Assembly: GCF_006716185.1 (NCBI RefSeq)
Contig: NZ_VFOP01000001.1
Coordinates: 372,001-436,000 of the forward strand
Length of the DNA stretch: 64,000 bases
Direction of reading: 5' to 3'
DNA from: Ornithinicoccus hortensis
GTDB taxonomy: Bacteria; Actinomycetota; Actinomycetes; Actinomycetales; Dermatophilaceae
The notes beneath the pieces are model-generated. The model was not told the DNA's origin. It worked only from the letters and a program-made list of their open reading frames with translations, and did no database searches. The position numbers were made by a program, and so were the translations under genes. Positions within the stretch are counted from its first letter, which is position 1; every line of letters starts with the position of its first letter. This document shows positions 1 to 8,218 of the stretch, piece after piece.

Positions 1-555
1 CCGGGACGACCAGTAGCAGGTGCCGGAGGCGTCGCCCCGGTCGGTGGTCCAGCCGGTGAAGCCGCCCCCCTCCTGCAGCACCCGGCCGGTCAGCCAGTCG
101 TGCGGCAGGACGACGGTGGCCACCCGGCCCGCCTCCTCCGGCTCGTGCTCGGCCAGCCAGCGCACCTTGGTCGCGGTCATGCTCGCGACCGGCACCACCC
201 CGATCCGGGACGCCCAGGCCTGCGGCCCGCCGAGCTCGGCCACCAGGTCGGCGGCGGCGCCGGCCGAGCGGGTGTCGTTCCACAACAGCGCCTCGCGCAC
301 CACGGTGTCGGCCTCGTCCAGGGCCACCATGCCGTGCTGCTGGCCCCCGACCGCGATCGCCGAGACGCCGTCGAGCAGCCCGCCGGAGACCGCCTCCTGA
401 TAGGCCTCCCACCACCGGTCGGGGTGCACCTGGGTGCCGTCCGGGTGTTTCGCCCGGCCCTCCCGGACCACCTCGCCGGTGGCGGCGTCGCAGACGACGA
501 CCTTGCAGGACTGGGTGGAGCTGTCGACGCCGGCGACCAGGCGACGTTCCGTCAC
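1..555 (-). CDS. xylB: Xylulokinase (FGGY carbohydrate kinase), 3' part outside window
   Basis: N-terminal about 185 residues of a FGGY-family sugar kinase; the C-terminal part lies beyond base 1. It begins [17 protein letters not shown], the phosphate-1 loop of the actin-like fold, followed by the FGGY N-domain motifs QQHGMVALD and LLWNDTRS. Members phosphorylate D-xylulose to xylulose 5-phosphate in the cytosol. It starts 31 bases after the stop of the polyol dehydrogenase gene, which would deliver a ketose, so xylulose or fructose are the plausible substrates. The GTG at 555 is chosen because GGATGGAGG lies just upstream; an in-frame ATG inside that purine stretch is less likely. Substrate assignment is from context. 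Confidence 0.85.
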   Translation of the reverse strand, partial: MTERRLVAGVDSSTQSCKVVVCDAATGEVVREGRAKHPDGTQVHPDRWWEAYQEAVSGGLLDGVSAIAVGGQQHGMVALDEADTVVREALLWNDTRSAGAAADLVAELGGPQAWASRIGVVPVASMTATKVRWLAEHEPEEAGRVATVVLPHDWLTGRVLQEGGGFTGWTTDRGDASGTCYWSSR

Positions 556-586
556 CGGGACCTCCATCCTCACGTGTCGGTGCCCG

Positions 587-2086
587 TCATCGACGGACCA
601 GGGCCTCTACCGTGGCGCGTGCGCCGCGCGAGTGCAAGGACTCCAGGGCCGCGGCGTAGGCCGTGGTGAACCGTTCGTGCTCCACCAGGTCGCCGAACAG
701 GTCCGGGTCGCGCAGGAAGGCCAGCGGGTCCTCGGCCTGTCGCGCGGCGGCGGCCATCACCCGGTCCTTGAGCCGGTCCACCACCTCGATCGGCTCCCCC
801 TGCTCGTCGCGCCCCTCGGCATACCGGGCCCAGGAGGCGACCACGAGGGCGGAGTAGTCGATCGGCCCGTCGTGGGCCAGGTTGTCCCGGATCACCGGCA
901 CCAGCCACTTGGGGATCCGGTCGCTGCTCTCCTGGCAGAGCCGGGCCAGGGTGTCCCGCACCTCGGGGTTGGCGAACCGCTCGATCAGGGTGTGCCGGTA
1001 GGCGTCCAGGTCGGTGCCGGGCACCGGCGGCAGCGTCGGGGCGCCCTCCGTGGCCATGTAGCCGTGCAGGAAATCGACGAACAACGGGTCCTGGCACACC
1101 TCGTGGGCGTAGCGGTAGCCGGACAGGTAGCCGACGTAGCAGAGCGCCTGGTGGCTGGAGTTGAGCATCCGCAGCTTCATCAGCTCGAACGGGACGACGT
1201 CCTCCACGATCTGCACCCCGACGTCCTCGTATGCCGGGCGCCCGTCGGTGAAGTGGTCCTCCAGCACCCACTGGGTGAACGGCTCGGTGACCACCGGCCA
1301 GGCGTCGGCCACGCCGAACTCCTCGGCCAGCGCGGCCGTGTCCTCCTGCGTGGTGACCGGGGTGATCCGGTCCACCATGCAGTTCGGGAAGGCCACCTCC
1401 CGGTCCATCCAGTCGGCCAGCTCCGGGTCCTTGAGCCGGGCGAAGGCGGTGATCATCTTGCGCGCCACGTCACCGTTGCCCGGCAGGTTGTCGCAGGAGT
1501 TCACCGTGAACGGCGGGGTGCCGGCCGCGCGCCGGGCGGCCAGCGCCGCGACGATGAAGCCGAAGGCGGTGCTCGGCGTCGCGCCCTCCTGCAGGTCGTG
1601 CTGGATGCCGGGGTCGCTCGGGTCGAACTCGCCGGTCACCTGGTTCACCAGGTAGCCGCCCTCGGTGATGGTGAGCGAGACGATCCGGGTCGCCGGGTCG
1701 CCCATCACCTCCAGCACCGCCTGCGGGTCCTCCGGCGCGAAGATCATCCGGCGGATGGACCCGATCACCCGGGGCTCGCGGCGCCCGTCGGGGTGCTTGA
1801 CCACCAGGGTGTAGAGCCCGTCCTGGCCGTTCAGGGCGTCCACGATCCGCCGGTCGTGCGGGAGCACGCCCACCCCGCAGATGCCCCAGGTCAGGGCGTC
1901 GGCGCCGCCCTCGTTCATCAGGGAGTCCAGGTACATCGCCTGGTGGGCCCGGTGGAACCCACCCACGCCGAAGTGGACGATGCCGGTGGTCACCGAGGCA
2001 GGGTCGTATGCCGGCACCGCCACCCGGTCGTCGAGCTCGCCCAGGGTGGACAGGGACAGCGGGGTGGCCCCGGGGTTGACGGTCAC
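587..2086 (-). CDS. mtlK: Mannitol 2-dehydrogenase family polyol dehydrogenase
   Basis: 499-residue long-chain polyol dehydrogenase, the usual length for this family, which oxidises mannitol to fructose or arabinitol to xylulose with NAD. The Rossmann start is [15 protein letters not shown] near residue 30, and the family K-x5-N-x2-H catalytic pattern is visible in [18 protein letters not shown]. The GTG start overlaps the stop of the upstream permease by four bases (GTGA), so translation is coupled. A longer open frame continues upstream, but that part overlies the permease gene and is spurious. The neighbouring ABC importer and xylulokinase support a polyol catabolic role; which polyol is not decidable from sequence alone. 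Confidence 0.9.
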   Translation of the reverse strand: MTVNPGATPLSLSTLGELDDRVAVPAYDPASVTTGIVHFGVGGFHRAHQAMYLDSLMNEGGADALTWGICGVGVLPHDRRIVDALNGQDGLYTLVVKHPDGRREPRVIGSIRRMIFAPEDPQAVLEVMGDPATRIVSLTITEGGYLVNQVTGEFDPSDPGIQHDLQEGATPSTAFGFIVAALAARRAAGTPPFTVNSCDNLPGNGDVARKMITAFARLKDPELADWMDREVAFPNCMVDRITPVTTQEDTAALAEEFGVADAWPVVTEPFTQWVLEDHFTDGRPAYEDVGVQIVEDVVPFELMKLRMLNSSHQALCYVGYLSGYRYAHEVCQDPLFVDFLHGYMATEGAPTLPPVPGTDLDAYRHTLIERFANPEVRDTLARLCQESSDRIPKWLVPVIRDNLAHDGPIDYSALVVASWARYAEGRDEQGEPIEVVDRLKDRVMAAAARQAEDPLAFLRDPDLFGDLVEHERFTTAYAAALESLHSRGARATVEALVRR

Positions 2087-2976
2087 TTCACGGCTCCCAT
2101 CGACAGGCCCTGCACCAGTTTGTCCTGTGCCGCGAACCCGGCGGCCAGCACCGGCAGGGACACCACCAGGGACGCCGCGCAGACCTGGGCCAGGAACAGG
2201 CCCTGGCTGGTGACGAACCCGGTGAGGAAGACCGGTGCCGTGCCGGCGACGGTGCCGGTGAGCACCCGGGCCAGGAGCAGCTCGTTCCAGCTGAAGATGA
2301 AGCAGATCAGCGCCGCGGAGGCCAGGCCGGGCATCACGACCGGGGCGATGATCGAGCGCAGCGTCCGGATCAGCCCGGCACCGTCGACCTGGGCGGCCTC
2401 GAGCATCTCGGCCGGCACCTCGGCCAGGAACGACTGGAGCATCCAGATCGCGATCGGCAGGTTCATCGAGGTGTAGAGGATGATCAGCAGCCAGATCGTG
2501 TCCAGCAGCCGGAACTGCTGGGCGAACAGGTAGATCGGCAGCAGGCCGGCCACGATCGGCAGCATCTTGGTGGACAGGAAGAAGAACATCACGTCGGTCC
2601 ACTTCTTCACCGGCCGGATCGACAGCGCGTAGGCCGCGGGGAAGGCCAGCAGCAGCACCAGCACCGTCGAGACCACGCTGGCGGTCAGCGAGTTGAGCAG
2701 CGGTGGCCACGGACCGGCGCCGAAGAACGACTTGTAGCCCTCCAGGCTGAGCGGGGCGAACCAGTGCGGGGGGTTGGACGCGGCGTCGGTCTCGGAGTGG
2801 AAGGAGGTCAGCACCATCCACAGCACCGGCGCCACGAAGAGCAACCCGACCACCCAGGCCAACAGGGTCAGCAGCCGGTTGTTGCGGGGGCCCTCGGGCT
2901 TGCCCACCTTGGCCAGGTGCGCCTTGGTGGCGGCCTCGTCGTCGGCCGCCGGGCCGGTCACCGTCTGCTCGCTCAT
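2083..2976 (-). CDS. Polyol/sugar ABC transporter permease (MalG/SmoG type)
   Basis: 297-residue inner-membrane permease of the carbohydrate CUT1 family. Hydrophobic segments begin around residue 35 (LLTLLAWVVGLLFVAP), and the EAA loop that docks the ATPase is seen as EAAQVDGAGLIRTLR near residue 195. It pairs with the permease encoded immediately upstream, whose stop overlaps this ATG by four bases. No ATP-binding subunit is encoded in this operon, which is common in actinobacteria where one MsiK-type ATPase serves several sugar importers; that is inference. It would form the channel for mannitol, sorbitol or a similar polyol. Confidence 0.88.
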   Translation of the reverse strand: MSEQTVTGPAADDEAATKAHLAKVGKPEGPRNNRLLTLLAWVVGLLFVAPVLWMVLTSFHSETDAASNPPHWFAPLSLEGYKSFFGAGPWPPLLNSLTASVVSTVLVLLLAFPAAYALSIRPVKKWTDVMFFFLSTKMLPIVAGLLPIYLFAQQFRLLDTIWLLIILYTSMNLPIAIWMLQSFLAEVPAEMLEAAQVDGAGLIRTLRSIIAPVVMPGLASAALICFIFSWNELLLARVLTGTVAGTAPVFLTGFVTSQGLFLAQVCAASLVVSLPVLAAGFAAQDKLVQGLSMGAVK

Positions 2977-3923
2977 CGCGACTCCTCCTTGAAGATCGTG
3001 AACACGGTGCGGAGGGCAGCCATCGCGATGATCAGCGTGCCGAGCACCACCACGACGCCGGCGGCCGAGGCCCGTCCGTAGTCCTGGGCGGTGTAGAAGG
3101 TCTGGTAGATGAAGTAGGGCAGGTTCGCGGTGCCGAGGCCGCCGGAGGTGATCGTGAAGACGTGGTCGAAGTTCTGCACCACGTAGATCGCCCCGAGCAG
3201 GCCGGACAGCTCGATGTACTGCCGCAGGTGCGGGAGGGTCATGTGTCGGAAGATCTGCCAGGAGCTGGCCCCGTCGATCCGGGCCGCCTCCACCACGTCC
3301 AGCGGCCGGGACTGCAGGCCGGCCAGCAGGATCAGCATCATGAACGGGGTCCACTGCCACACCAGGGCGACGATGATCGCCCAGAGCGGGTTGTTGGTGA
3401 TCCAGTCCGGCTGTGGAGCATTGTCGCCGAAGACCGTGGTCAGCAGCCCGTTGAACAGGCCGTACTCGGGGTTGTAGAGGGCGTGCTTCCACAGCAGCGC
3501 GGCGGCGACCGGGACGATCAGGAAGGGCGTGATCATCATCGTCCGGACGATGCCGCGGCCCAGGAACTTGCGGTCCAGCAACATCGCGATGAGCAGGCCG
3601 AGCACCAGCGAGATCAGCACCACGGCGACGGTGAGCACGATGGTGACGACCACCGCCTGGCGGGTGTTGGTGTCGGTGAACACCCGGGCGAAGTTGTCGA
3701 AGCCGGCGAAGCCGCGCTCGTCCGGGTAGTAGGCGTTCCAGTTCATGAACGAGATGACCAGGGTCGCCGCGAACGGCAGCTGGGTCATCACGATGACGAA
3801 GATCAGCGCGGGCAGCAGCGGGGCCCGGCGGGCCCAGTCGCCCGCCTTGCGCAGCGCCTTGGACTCCGCGGGTGGGGCCTCGCGGGAGGGCTTGGCCGAC
3901 GTGGCGGCGGTGTCGGTGGTCAT
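2973..3923 (-). CDS. Polyol/sugar ABC transporter permease (MalF/SmoF type)
   Basis: 316-residue membrane protein of the CUT1 sugar permease family. A charged cytosolic N-terminus of about 30 residues is followed by the first membrane helix (LLPALIFVIVMTQLPFAATL). The EAA motif EAARIDGASSWQIFRH lies near residue 235. It sits between the binding protein and the second permease, with four-base ATGA overlaps at both ends, so the three genes are translated as a unit. It forms the heterodimeric channel with the following permease. Confidence 0.88.
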   Translation of the reverse strand: MTTDTAATSAKPSREAPPAESKALRKAGDWARRAPLLPALIFVIVMTQLPFAATLVISFMNWNAYYPDERGFAGFDNFARVFTDTNTRQAVVVTIVLTVAVVLISLVLGLLIAMLLDRKFLGRGIVRTMMITPFLIVPVAAALLWKHALYNPEYGLFNGLLTTVFGDNAPQPDWITNNPLWAIIVALVWQWTPFMMLILLAGLQSRPLDVVEAARIDGASSWQIFRHMTLPHLRQYIELSGLLGAIYVVQNFDHVFTITSGGLGTANLPYFIYQTFYTAQDYGRASAAGVVVVLGTLIIAMAALRTVFTIFKEESR

Positions 3924-5287
3924 TCTGCTGCCTTCCGGGCGAGATACCGCTCAGCGACGTCGGAGGCGAGGTCCTGGCCGCGCTCGAGCGCGTCCTCGAC
4001 ACTCATCCGTCCGGCGATGGCGCTGCTGACGTCCTGACTGACCTGGGTCCCCAGGTCGGGGAACTCGGGGATCCCGACGAACTGGATGCCGATCGCCGGC
4101 CGGGGCTGCACGCCCGGGTTAGTCGGGTCGGCCGCCTCGATCGCCGACTTGGTCGGTTCGGCGAAGGCGCTGGCCACCTCCAGGTACTGAGGGTTGTCGT
4201 AGGTCGAGGCGCGCTTGCCGGCGGGGACGCTGGCCCAGCCGATCTCCTCCCCGACCAGCTCCTCGTACTCCTTGCCGGAGGCCCAGGAGACGAACTGCCA
4301 GGCGGCGTCCTGCTTCTCGCTGGCCGCCTGGATGCCCCACGACCAGGAGTACAACCAGCCCGAGCTCTCGGTCTCGACGACCGGCGCCGCGACATACCCG
4401 ATCTTGCCCTGCACGGGGGAGCCGTCGGCCTCCAGCGTGCCGGCCGCGGCGGTGGAGTCGTACCACATGGCCACGTTGCCCTGGGTGAGGTTGTTCAGGC
4501 ACTCGGTGTAGCCGGCCTGCGGGGCCCCGGACGGCCCGTAGTCGTTGACCAGGTCCACGTAGAAGTTGACCGCCTCGGTGAACTCCGGGGCGTCGACCTG
4601 GGCCTGCCAGTCCTCGGTGAACCAGGTGCCGCCGAAGGTGTTCACGACCGTGGTCAGCGGGGCGAAGATCTGGCCCCAGCCGGGCTGACCGCGCAGGCAG
4701 ATCCCGGCCATCCCGGGCTCGGCCCCGTCGAGGGCCTTGGCCAGCTCCCGCACCTCCGGCCAGGTCGGCCGCTCGGGGACGTCCAGCCCGAGCTCGTCGG
4801 TGAGGTCCTTGCGGTACATCAGGAACGAGGACTCGCCGTAGAACGGCTGCCCGTAGATGTGGTCCTCGTAGGACAGCGAGGTCTGCATCGGGCCCAGGAT
4901 GTCGTCCTGGTCGAAGTCCGGGTCCGCGGCGATGAAGTCGTCCATCGGGGCGACCCAGCCGGCGCCGGCGTAGATCGGGATCTCGAAGTTGCTCAGCGAG
5001 GCCACGTCGTACTGGCCGGCCTGGCTGGAGAACTCCTGGCTGATCTTGTCCCGCACGTCGTTCTCCGGCAGGACCGTGAAGTTCACCGAGATCCCCGTCT
5101 CGGCGGTGAAGTGCTCGGCGGTCAACCGCTGCAGGTCGATCATCTGGGGGTTGTTCACCATCAGCACGTTGATCGTGTTGGGACCGCCGCCCCCGATACC
5201 TCCGCCGCCCCAGCCGGCACAGGAGGTGAGTCCCATAGCCGTCAGGGCCGCAACCGCCACCACGGTCGCCCGCTGTCGTCGGCGCAT
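3920..5287 (-). CDS. Extracellular polyol/sugar-binding lipoprotein
   Basis: 455-residue family-1 solute-binding protein. The start at 5287 is preceded by AAGGAG at good spacing and gives a clean lipoprotein signal: MRRRQR, a hydrophobic core and lipobox LTSC with the acylated cysteine at residue 23. A longer in-frame start upstream would spoil the signal peptide. A glycine-rich spacer (WGGGGIGGGG) follows the cysteine. The mature protein has the usual binding-protein features, for example YDVASLSNFEIPIYAGAGW and MAGICLRGQPGWGQ. It should be anchored outside the membrane and deliver a polyol to the two permeases that follow. Confidence 0.88.
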   Translation of the reverse strand: MRRRQRATVVAVAALTAMGLTSCAGWGGGGIGGGGPNTINVLMVNNPQMIDLQRLTAEHFTAETGISVNFTVLPENDVRDKISQEFSSQAGQYDVASLSNFEIPIYAGAGWVAPMDDFIAADPDFDQDDILGPMQTSLSYEDHIYGQPFYGESSFLMYRKDLTDELGLDVPERPTWPEVRELAKALDGAEPGMAGICLRGQPGWGQIFAPLTTVVNTFGGTWFTEDWQAQVDAPEFTEAVNFYVDLVNDYGPSGAPQAGYTECLNNLTQGNVAMWYDSTAAAGTLEADGSPVQGKIGYVAAPVVETESSGWLYSWSWGIQAASEKQDAAWQFVSWASGKEYEELVGEEIGWASVPAGKRASTYDNPQYLEVASAFAEPTKSAIEAADPTNPGVQPRPAIGIQFVGIPEFPDLGTQVSQDVSSAIAGRMSVEDALERGQDLASDVAERYLARKAAE

Positions 5288-5348
5288 GCCGCTCCTTAGA
5301 TCCGCGAGATCCCCATCGTCAACGGCGGCAGATCTCTCCATCGAGAAT

Positions 5349-5407
5349 GCTCATCTGAGCGCCCTTCGGCCACTTATGAGTAAACTGCCTACGCCATACC
5401 GTGTCAA
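5349..5407 (-). promoter_or_regulatory. Polyol operon promoter with two operator-like palindromes
   Basis: On the minus strand TTGACA (5407-5402) and TTTACT (5384-5379) are separated by exactly 17 bases, a good sigma-70 type promoter for the binding-protein operon. Two near-palindromes lie on it: ACTTATGAGT at 5372-5381, overlapping the -10, and GCTCATCTGAGC at 5349-5360, downstream of the start point. Their centres are 22 bp apart, about two helical turns. This fits cooperative binding by the divergent SorC-like regulator, which is inferred. Confidence 0.5.
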
Positions 5408-5460
5408 TAGCGGTGCCGGCGTGCCGGGACGTTTCCGGTCCCGAGTGATGGAGGTGGACG

Positions 5461-6405
5461 GTGGACGCGAGCCAGGGCCCGGCCGAGTTGGTCCTGATGG
5501 CTGCCGTCGCGCGCCACCACTACCTCGACGGGCGCTCCAAGGTGCAGATCGCCGACGACCTGGGGCTGAGCCGGTTCAAGGTGGCCCGCCTGCTCGACGC
5601 GGCCCGCGAGTGCGGGCTGGTCCGGATCGAGATCGGCCAGGTCGACGGCATGGACCTGGACCTGTCCGCCCGGCTCCAGCAGGCCTTCGGGCTCACCCAC
5701 TGTGCGGTGCACGCCGCCCGGGGCAGGATGGGCGAGGACTCCCGGGCCGCACTGGGCCGCACCGCGGCCCGGCTGCTCACCGAGATCCTGCGGCCCTCCG
5801 ACGTGCTCGGGCTGCCGTGGTCCCGCTCGGTGCTGGCGATGACCGAGCACCTCACCGAGCTGTCGCCCGTGCGGGTGGTGCAACTGACCGGCGCCATGGA
5901 GGTGGCCGGCGTCGACGCCAGCGCCGTCGACATCGTGCGCCGGGTCGCCCAGGTCGCCGGCGGGGACAGCTCGATCTTCCACGCGCCGTTCGCCCTCGAC
6001 GACGTCCAGAGCGCCTCCGCGATCCGCCGCCAGGCCTCGGTCCGCGACGGGCTCGCCGCCATCGACGCGGTGACCCACGCCGCGGTCGGGGTCGGTGCCT
6101 GGGCCGACGGCCTGTCCAGCATCTACGCCGTCGCGACTCCCGAGGAGCGGCTCGCGGCCGCGCGGGAGGGCGTGATCGGCGAGGTCTCCGGGGTGCTCTT
6201 CGACGCCTCCGGGACCCCGGTGGTCAACAGCCTCTCCGACCGGCTGATCACGCTGTCCGCCCAGCAGCTCGTCCGCATCCCGGACGTCGTCGCGATCGCC
6301 GTCGGCCGCGACAAGGTCGACGCCGTCCGGGCCGCCCTGCACGGCCACCTGGTCAACGGCCTGGTCACCGACGACGCCCTCGCCACCGCCCTCCTCACCA
6401 CCTGA
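5461..6405 (+). CDS. SorC/DeoR-like sugar-responsive transcriptional regulator
   Basis: 314-residue regulator with an N-terminal helix-turn-helix (YLDGRSKVQIADDLGLSRFK, about residues 19-38) followed by a SorC-type sugar-phosphate-binding domain, with VLGLPWSRSVLAMTEHL and VGVGAWADGLSSIYA typical of that fold. Such proteins are tetramers whose DNA binding is altered by a phosphorylated sugar. It is transcribed away from the polyol operon across a 173-base gap with operator-like palindromes, so it is the probable local regulator. The GTG start has GGAGGTGG upstream at suitable spacing. Whether it represses or activates cannot be read here. Confidence 0.88.
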   Translation: MDASQGPAELVLMAAVARHHYLDGRSKVQIADDLGLSRFKVARLLDAARECGLVRIEIGQVDGMDLDLSARLQQAFGLTHCAVHAARGRMGEDSRAALGRTAARLLTEILRPSDVLGLPWSRSVLAMTEHLTELSPVRVVQLTGAMEVAGVDASAVDIVRRVAQVAGGDSSIFHAPFALDDVQSASAIRRQASVRDGLAAIDAVTHAAVGVGAWADGLSSIYAVATPEERLAAAREGVIGEVSGVLFDASGTPVVNSLSDRLITLSAQQLVRIPDVVAIAVGRDKVDAVRAALHGHLVNGLVTDDALATALLTT

Positions 6406-6428
6406 CCCCCACCCCCCAACCCCGACCG

Positions 6429-6531
6429 GACGCGTGAGCGGGCGGCCCCACCACCCCACCAGACGCGTGAGCGGGCGGCCCCGCACAGCGACCGGACGCG
6501 CGACCGGTCGGCCGGCAGCGCCCGGCGTCCG
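6429..6531. repeat. 33-bp tandem repeat, locus A
   Basis: Three head-to-tail units with the GACGCG core starting at 6429, 6462 and 6495, exactly 33 bases apart. A unit carries a GACGCGTGAGCGGGCGG-like core followed by CCCCACCACCCCACC; the third unit diverges in that tail. The array fills the gap between two convergent genes. Related arrays occur near 31.7, 34.0 and 49.3 kb. Confidence 0.85.
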
Positions 6532-6532
6532 G

Positions 6533-7630
6533 TCAGCCGCCGAGGATCTCCTCGCGACTGCCGTCCGGGGCGACCCAGTAGACCAGGGCATCCTCGGGCG
6601 CGGTGACCCAGGCGAAGCGGCCCTGGACCTCGGTCTGACCGAGCACCTCGGCATACCGGATCTCGGCACCCTCGGCCTCGCCGCCGTCCGGCGCCTCGAC
6701 CTCGACCGCGTGGTCCGCAGAGGGGAGGTAGCCCACGATCTCCCGGTCCTGGCCCTCGTCGAACTCGACCGCCAACCAGGAGCCGAGGTCGCCCTCCATG
6801 TTCGCCTGCTCGTCCCCCAGCCAGACGTGCCAGGTCCCGTCCCTGCCCTGGGTAACGAAGGGGCCGCCCATGTCCGCGCTGTCCCCGAAGTCGGCCAGGA
6901 CCTCCAACACCTGGGTCCAGATGACGCCCCAGGTCCCCGACTCCTCGCCCCACGCCATCCCGAGGGTCTGCTGCTCGGGGTCGGTGAACTCGGTCGTCAC
7001 GTAGGCGTCCAGCCCGGTGCCGGGCAGCGGTTGGCGGTTGACCTCGACCGGCTCGCCCGCCGACAGCACCCGCAGCACCGGCGCGTCGGCATCCACGAGG
7101 CCGAAGAGGACCTCTCCCTCCGGGGTCGACTGCACCTGCGGCGTGACCGTCCGGCCCTCGCGCAGGAACTGCAGCGTGTCGGCGCCTGGCTCCCCCCAGC
7201 CGCCGACCTCCAGTCCGCCGTCTGTCCCCCGAGTGGCATAGGCGACGCGCCCGCCGGACTCCCCGCCGCACGCGTCGAACGCGACGACCGCCGTCGTCCC
7301 GGCGGCCGACCCGGAGAGCGGGAACTCGGCATACGACACCCGCTCCAGATCGATCCGCGTCCCGCCCGGCCCGTCGACGATCCCTCCGCAGTCCGACGCC
7401 CAGGGCGCGGCCGGCAGCACACCCATCGGCCCAGGGTTCAGCCCGGCCGCCCACAGCGCCCCGACGGCCACCACGGCCACGGACCCGGTGGCCACCGCAC
7501 CCCTTCGTGCCCGACGACCCCGGTCAGCCCGGCGCACCGAGCCCACCACCTCGTCGGGATCGAGCCGCAGCCCCGGCGGCGACTCGACCGCGTGCAGTGA
7601 ACGTCCCAGGTCGCGCTCGTCGGTGATCAT
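6533..7630 (-). CDS. Membrane-anchored protein coupled to ECF sigma factor (anti-sigma candidate)
   Basis: 365 residues with no family I recognise by motif. An N-terminal cytosolic segment of about 40 arginine-rich residues is followed by one hydrophobic helix (GAVATGSVAVVAVGALWAAG, about 43-62) and a large acidic extracytoplasmic domain rich in Gly, Glu and Trp. Its ATG overlaps the stop of the SigE-family sigma factor by four bases, the usual position of a membrane anti-sigma factor or co-regulated sensor. I see no HxxxCxxC zinc anti-sigma motif, so the role is inferred from gene order and topology. Exported residues such as SDCGGIVDG and FDACGGESGG could form a disulfide. Confidence 0.7.
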   Translation of the reverse strand: MITDERDLGRSLHAVESPPGLRLDPDEVVGSVRRADRGRRARRGAVATGSVAVVAVGALWAAGLNPGPMGVLPAAPWASDCGGIVDGPGGTRIDLERVSYAEFPLSGSAAGTTAVVAFDACGGESGGRVAYATRGTDGGLEVGGWGEPGADTLQFLREGRTVTPQVQSTPEGEVLFGLVDADAPVLRVLSAGEPVEVNRQPLPGTGLDAYVTTEFTDPEQQTLGMAWGEESGTWGVIWTQVLEVLADFGDSADMGGPFVTQGRDGTWHVWLGDEQANMEGDLGSWLAVEFDEGQDREIVGYLPSADHAVEVEAPDGGEAEGAEIRYAEVLGQTEVQGRFAWVTAPEDALVYWVAPDGSREEILGG

Positions 7631-8151
7631 CGGACCGTCTCCTCGAAATGTGCGTAGTACTTCCTGAGGTTCGCCAGCCCCCGCGCGGCCGTGCTCTTGA
7701 CCGTGCCGGTGCTGATGCCCAGCTCGTGGGCGACCGTCGCCTCGGACAGGTCGCAGTAGTGCCGGAGGACAACGACGCGTCGCTGCTGCTCCGGCAGCGC
7801 CGCGAGCGCCTGGATCAGGTCCTGCTGCACCGCCACGTCGTCGGCGACCGGGGCCGGACCGACCCCCCGGCCACCCCCGTCACCGGACGGTGCGTGCGGG
7901 TCCACCAGCACCTCGCGGCGGTGCTTGCGCCAGGTGTCGTTGCGGTGGTTCACCAGGACGGTGCGGGTGTAGGGCATCGCCTGACCGGGGCGCACCCGCG
8001 ACCACACGGCATACGTCTTGGTCAGCGCTGCCTGGACGAGTTCCTTGGCATCCTCGACGTCTCCGGTGAGGAACCAGGCGACCCGCAGCAGCTCCGGCGT
8101 CGCGGCATGCACGAAGGCGCTGAACTCCTCGTCCCGCTCCCGCTTGCGCAT
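7627..8151 (-). CDS. SigE-family ECF RNA polymerase sigma factor
   Basis: 174-residue ECF sigma factor. Region 2 spans roughly residues 8-75 (PELLRVAWFLTGDVEDAKEL, then TYAVWSRV and MPYTRTVLVNHRNDTWRK). Region 4 is the C-terminal helix-turn-helix (ALAALPEQQRRVVVLRHYCD, then EATVAHELGISTGTVKSTAA). The linker between them is glycine-rich. The ATG has GGAGGTGA six bases upstream. It is followed by an overlapping membrane-protein gene that probably controls it. A GCAACC-N16-CGT element just upstream looks like an ECF-type promoter, suggesting autoregulation; that is inference. Confidence 0.9.
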   Translation of the reverse strand: MRKRERDEEFSAFVHAATPELLRVAWFLTGDVEDAKELVQAALTKTYAVWSRVRPGQAMPYTRTVLVNHRNDTWRKHRREVLVDPHAPSGDGGGRGVGPAPVADDVAVQQDLIQALAALPEQQRRVVVLRHYCDLSEATVAHELGISTGTVKSTAARGLANLRKYYAHFEETVR

Positions 8152-8190
8152 CCGCAGTCACCTCCGATCGCCATGCTGACACCACCACCT

Positions 8191-8215
8191 ACGCAGCACC
8201 CTGTCGAAAGGTTGC
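8191..8215 (-). promoter_or_regulatory. Candidate ECF-type autoregulated promoter
   Basis: Minus-strand GCAACC (8215-8210) and CGT (8193-8191) separated by 16 bases resemble the AAC / CGT elements read by ECF sigma factors. It lies between the MFS gene stop and the sigma-factor start, 40 bases before that start. The pattern is short, so chance is possible. Confidence 0.35.
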
Positions 8216-8218
8216 TCC

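Noticed and set aside
434-2476. Very long plus-strand open frame (about 680 codons) across the polyol genes
   Set aside because: It lies antisense to the mannitol dehydrogenase and permease genes, which carry clear motifs; its Gly/Arg/Val-rich translation is typical of an antisense shadow in G+C-rich DNA.
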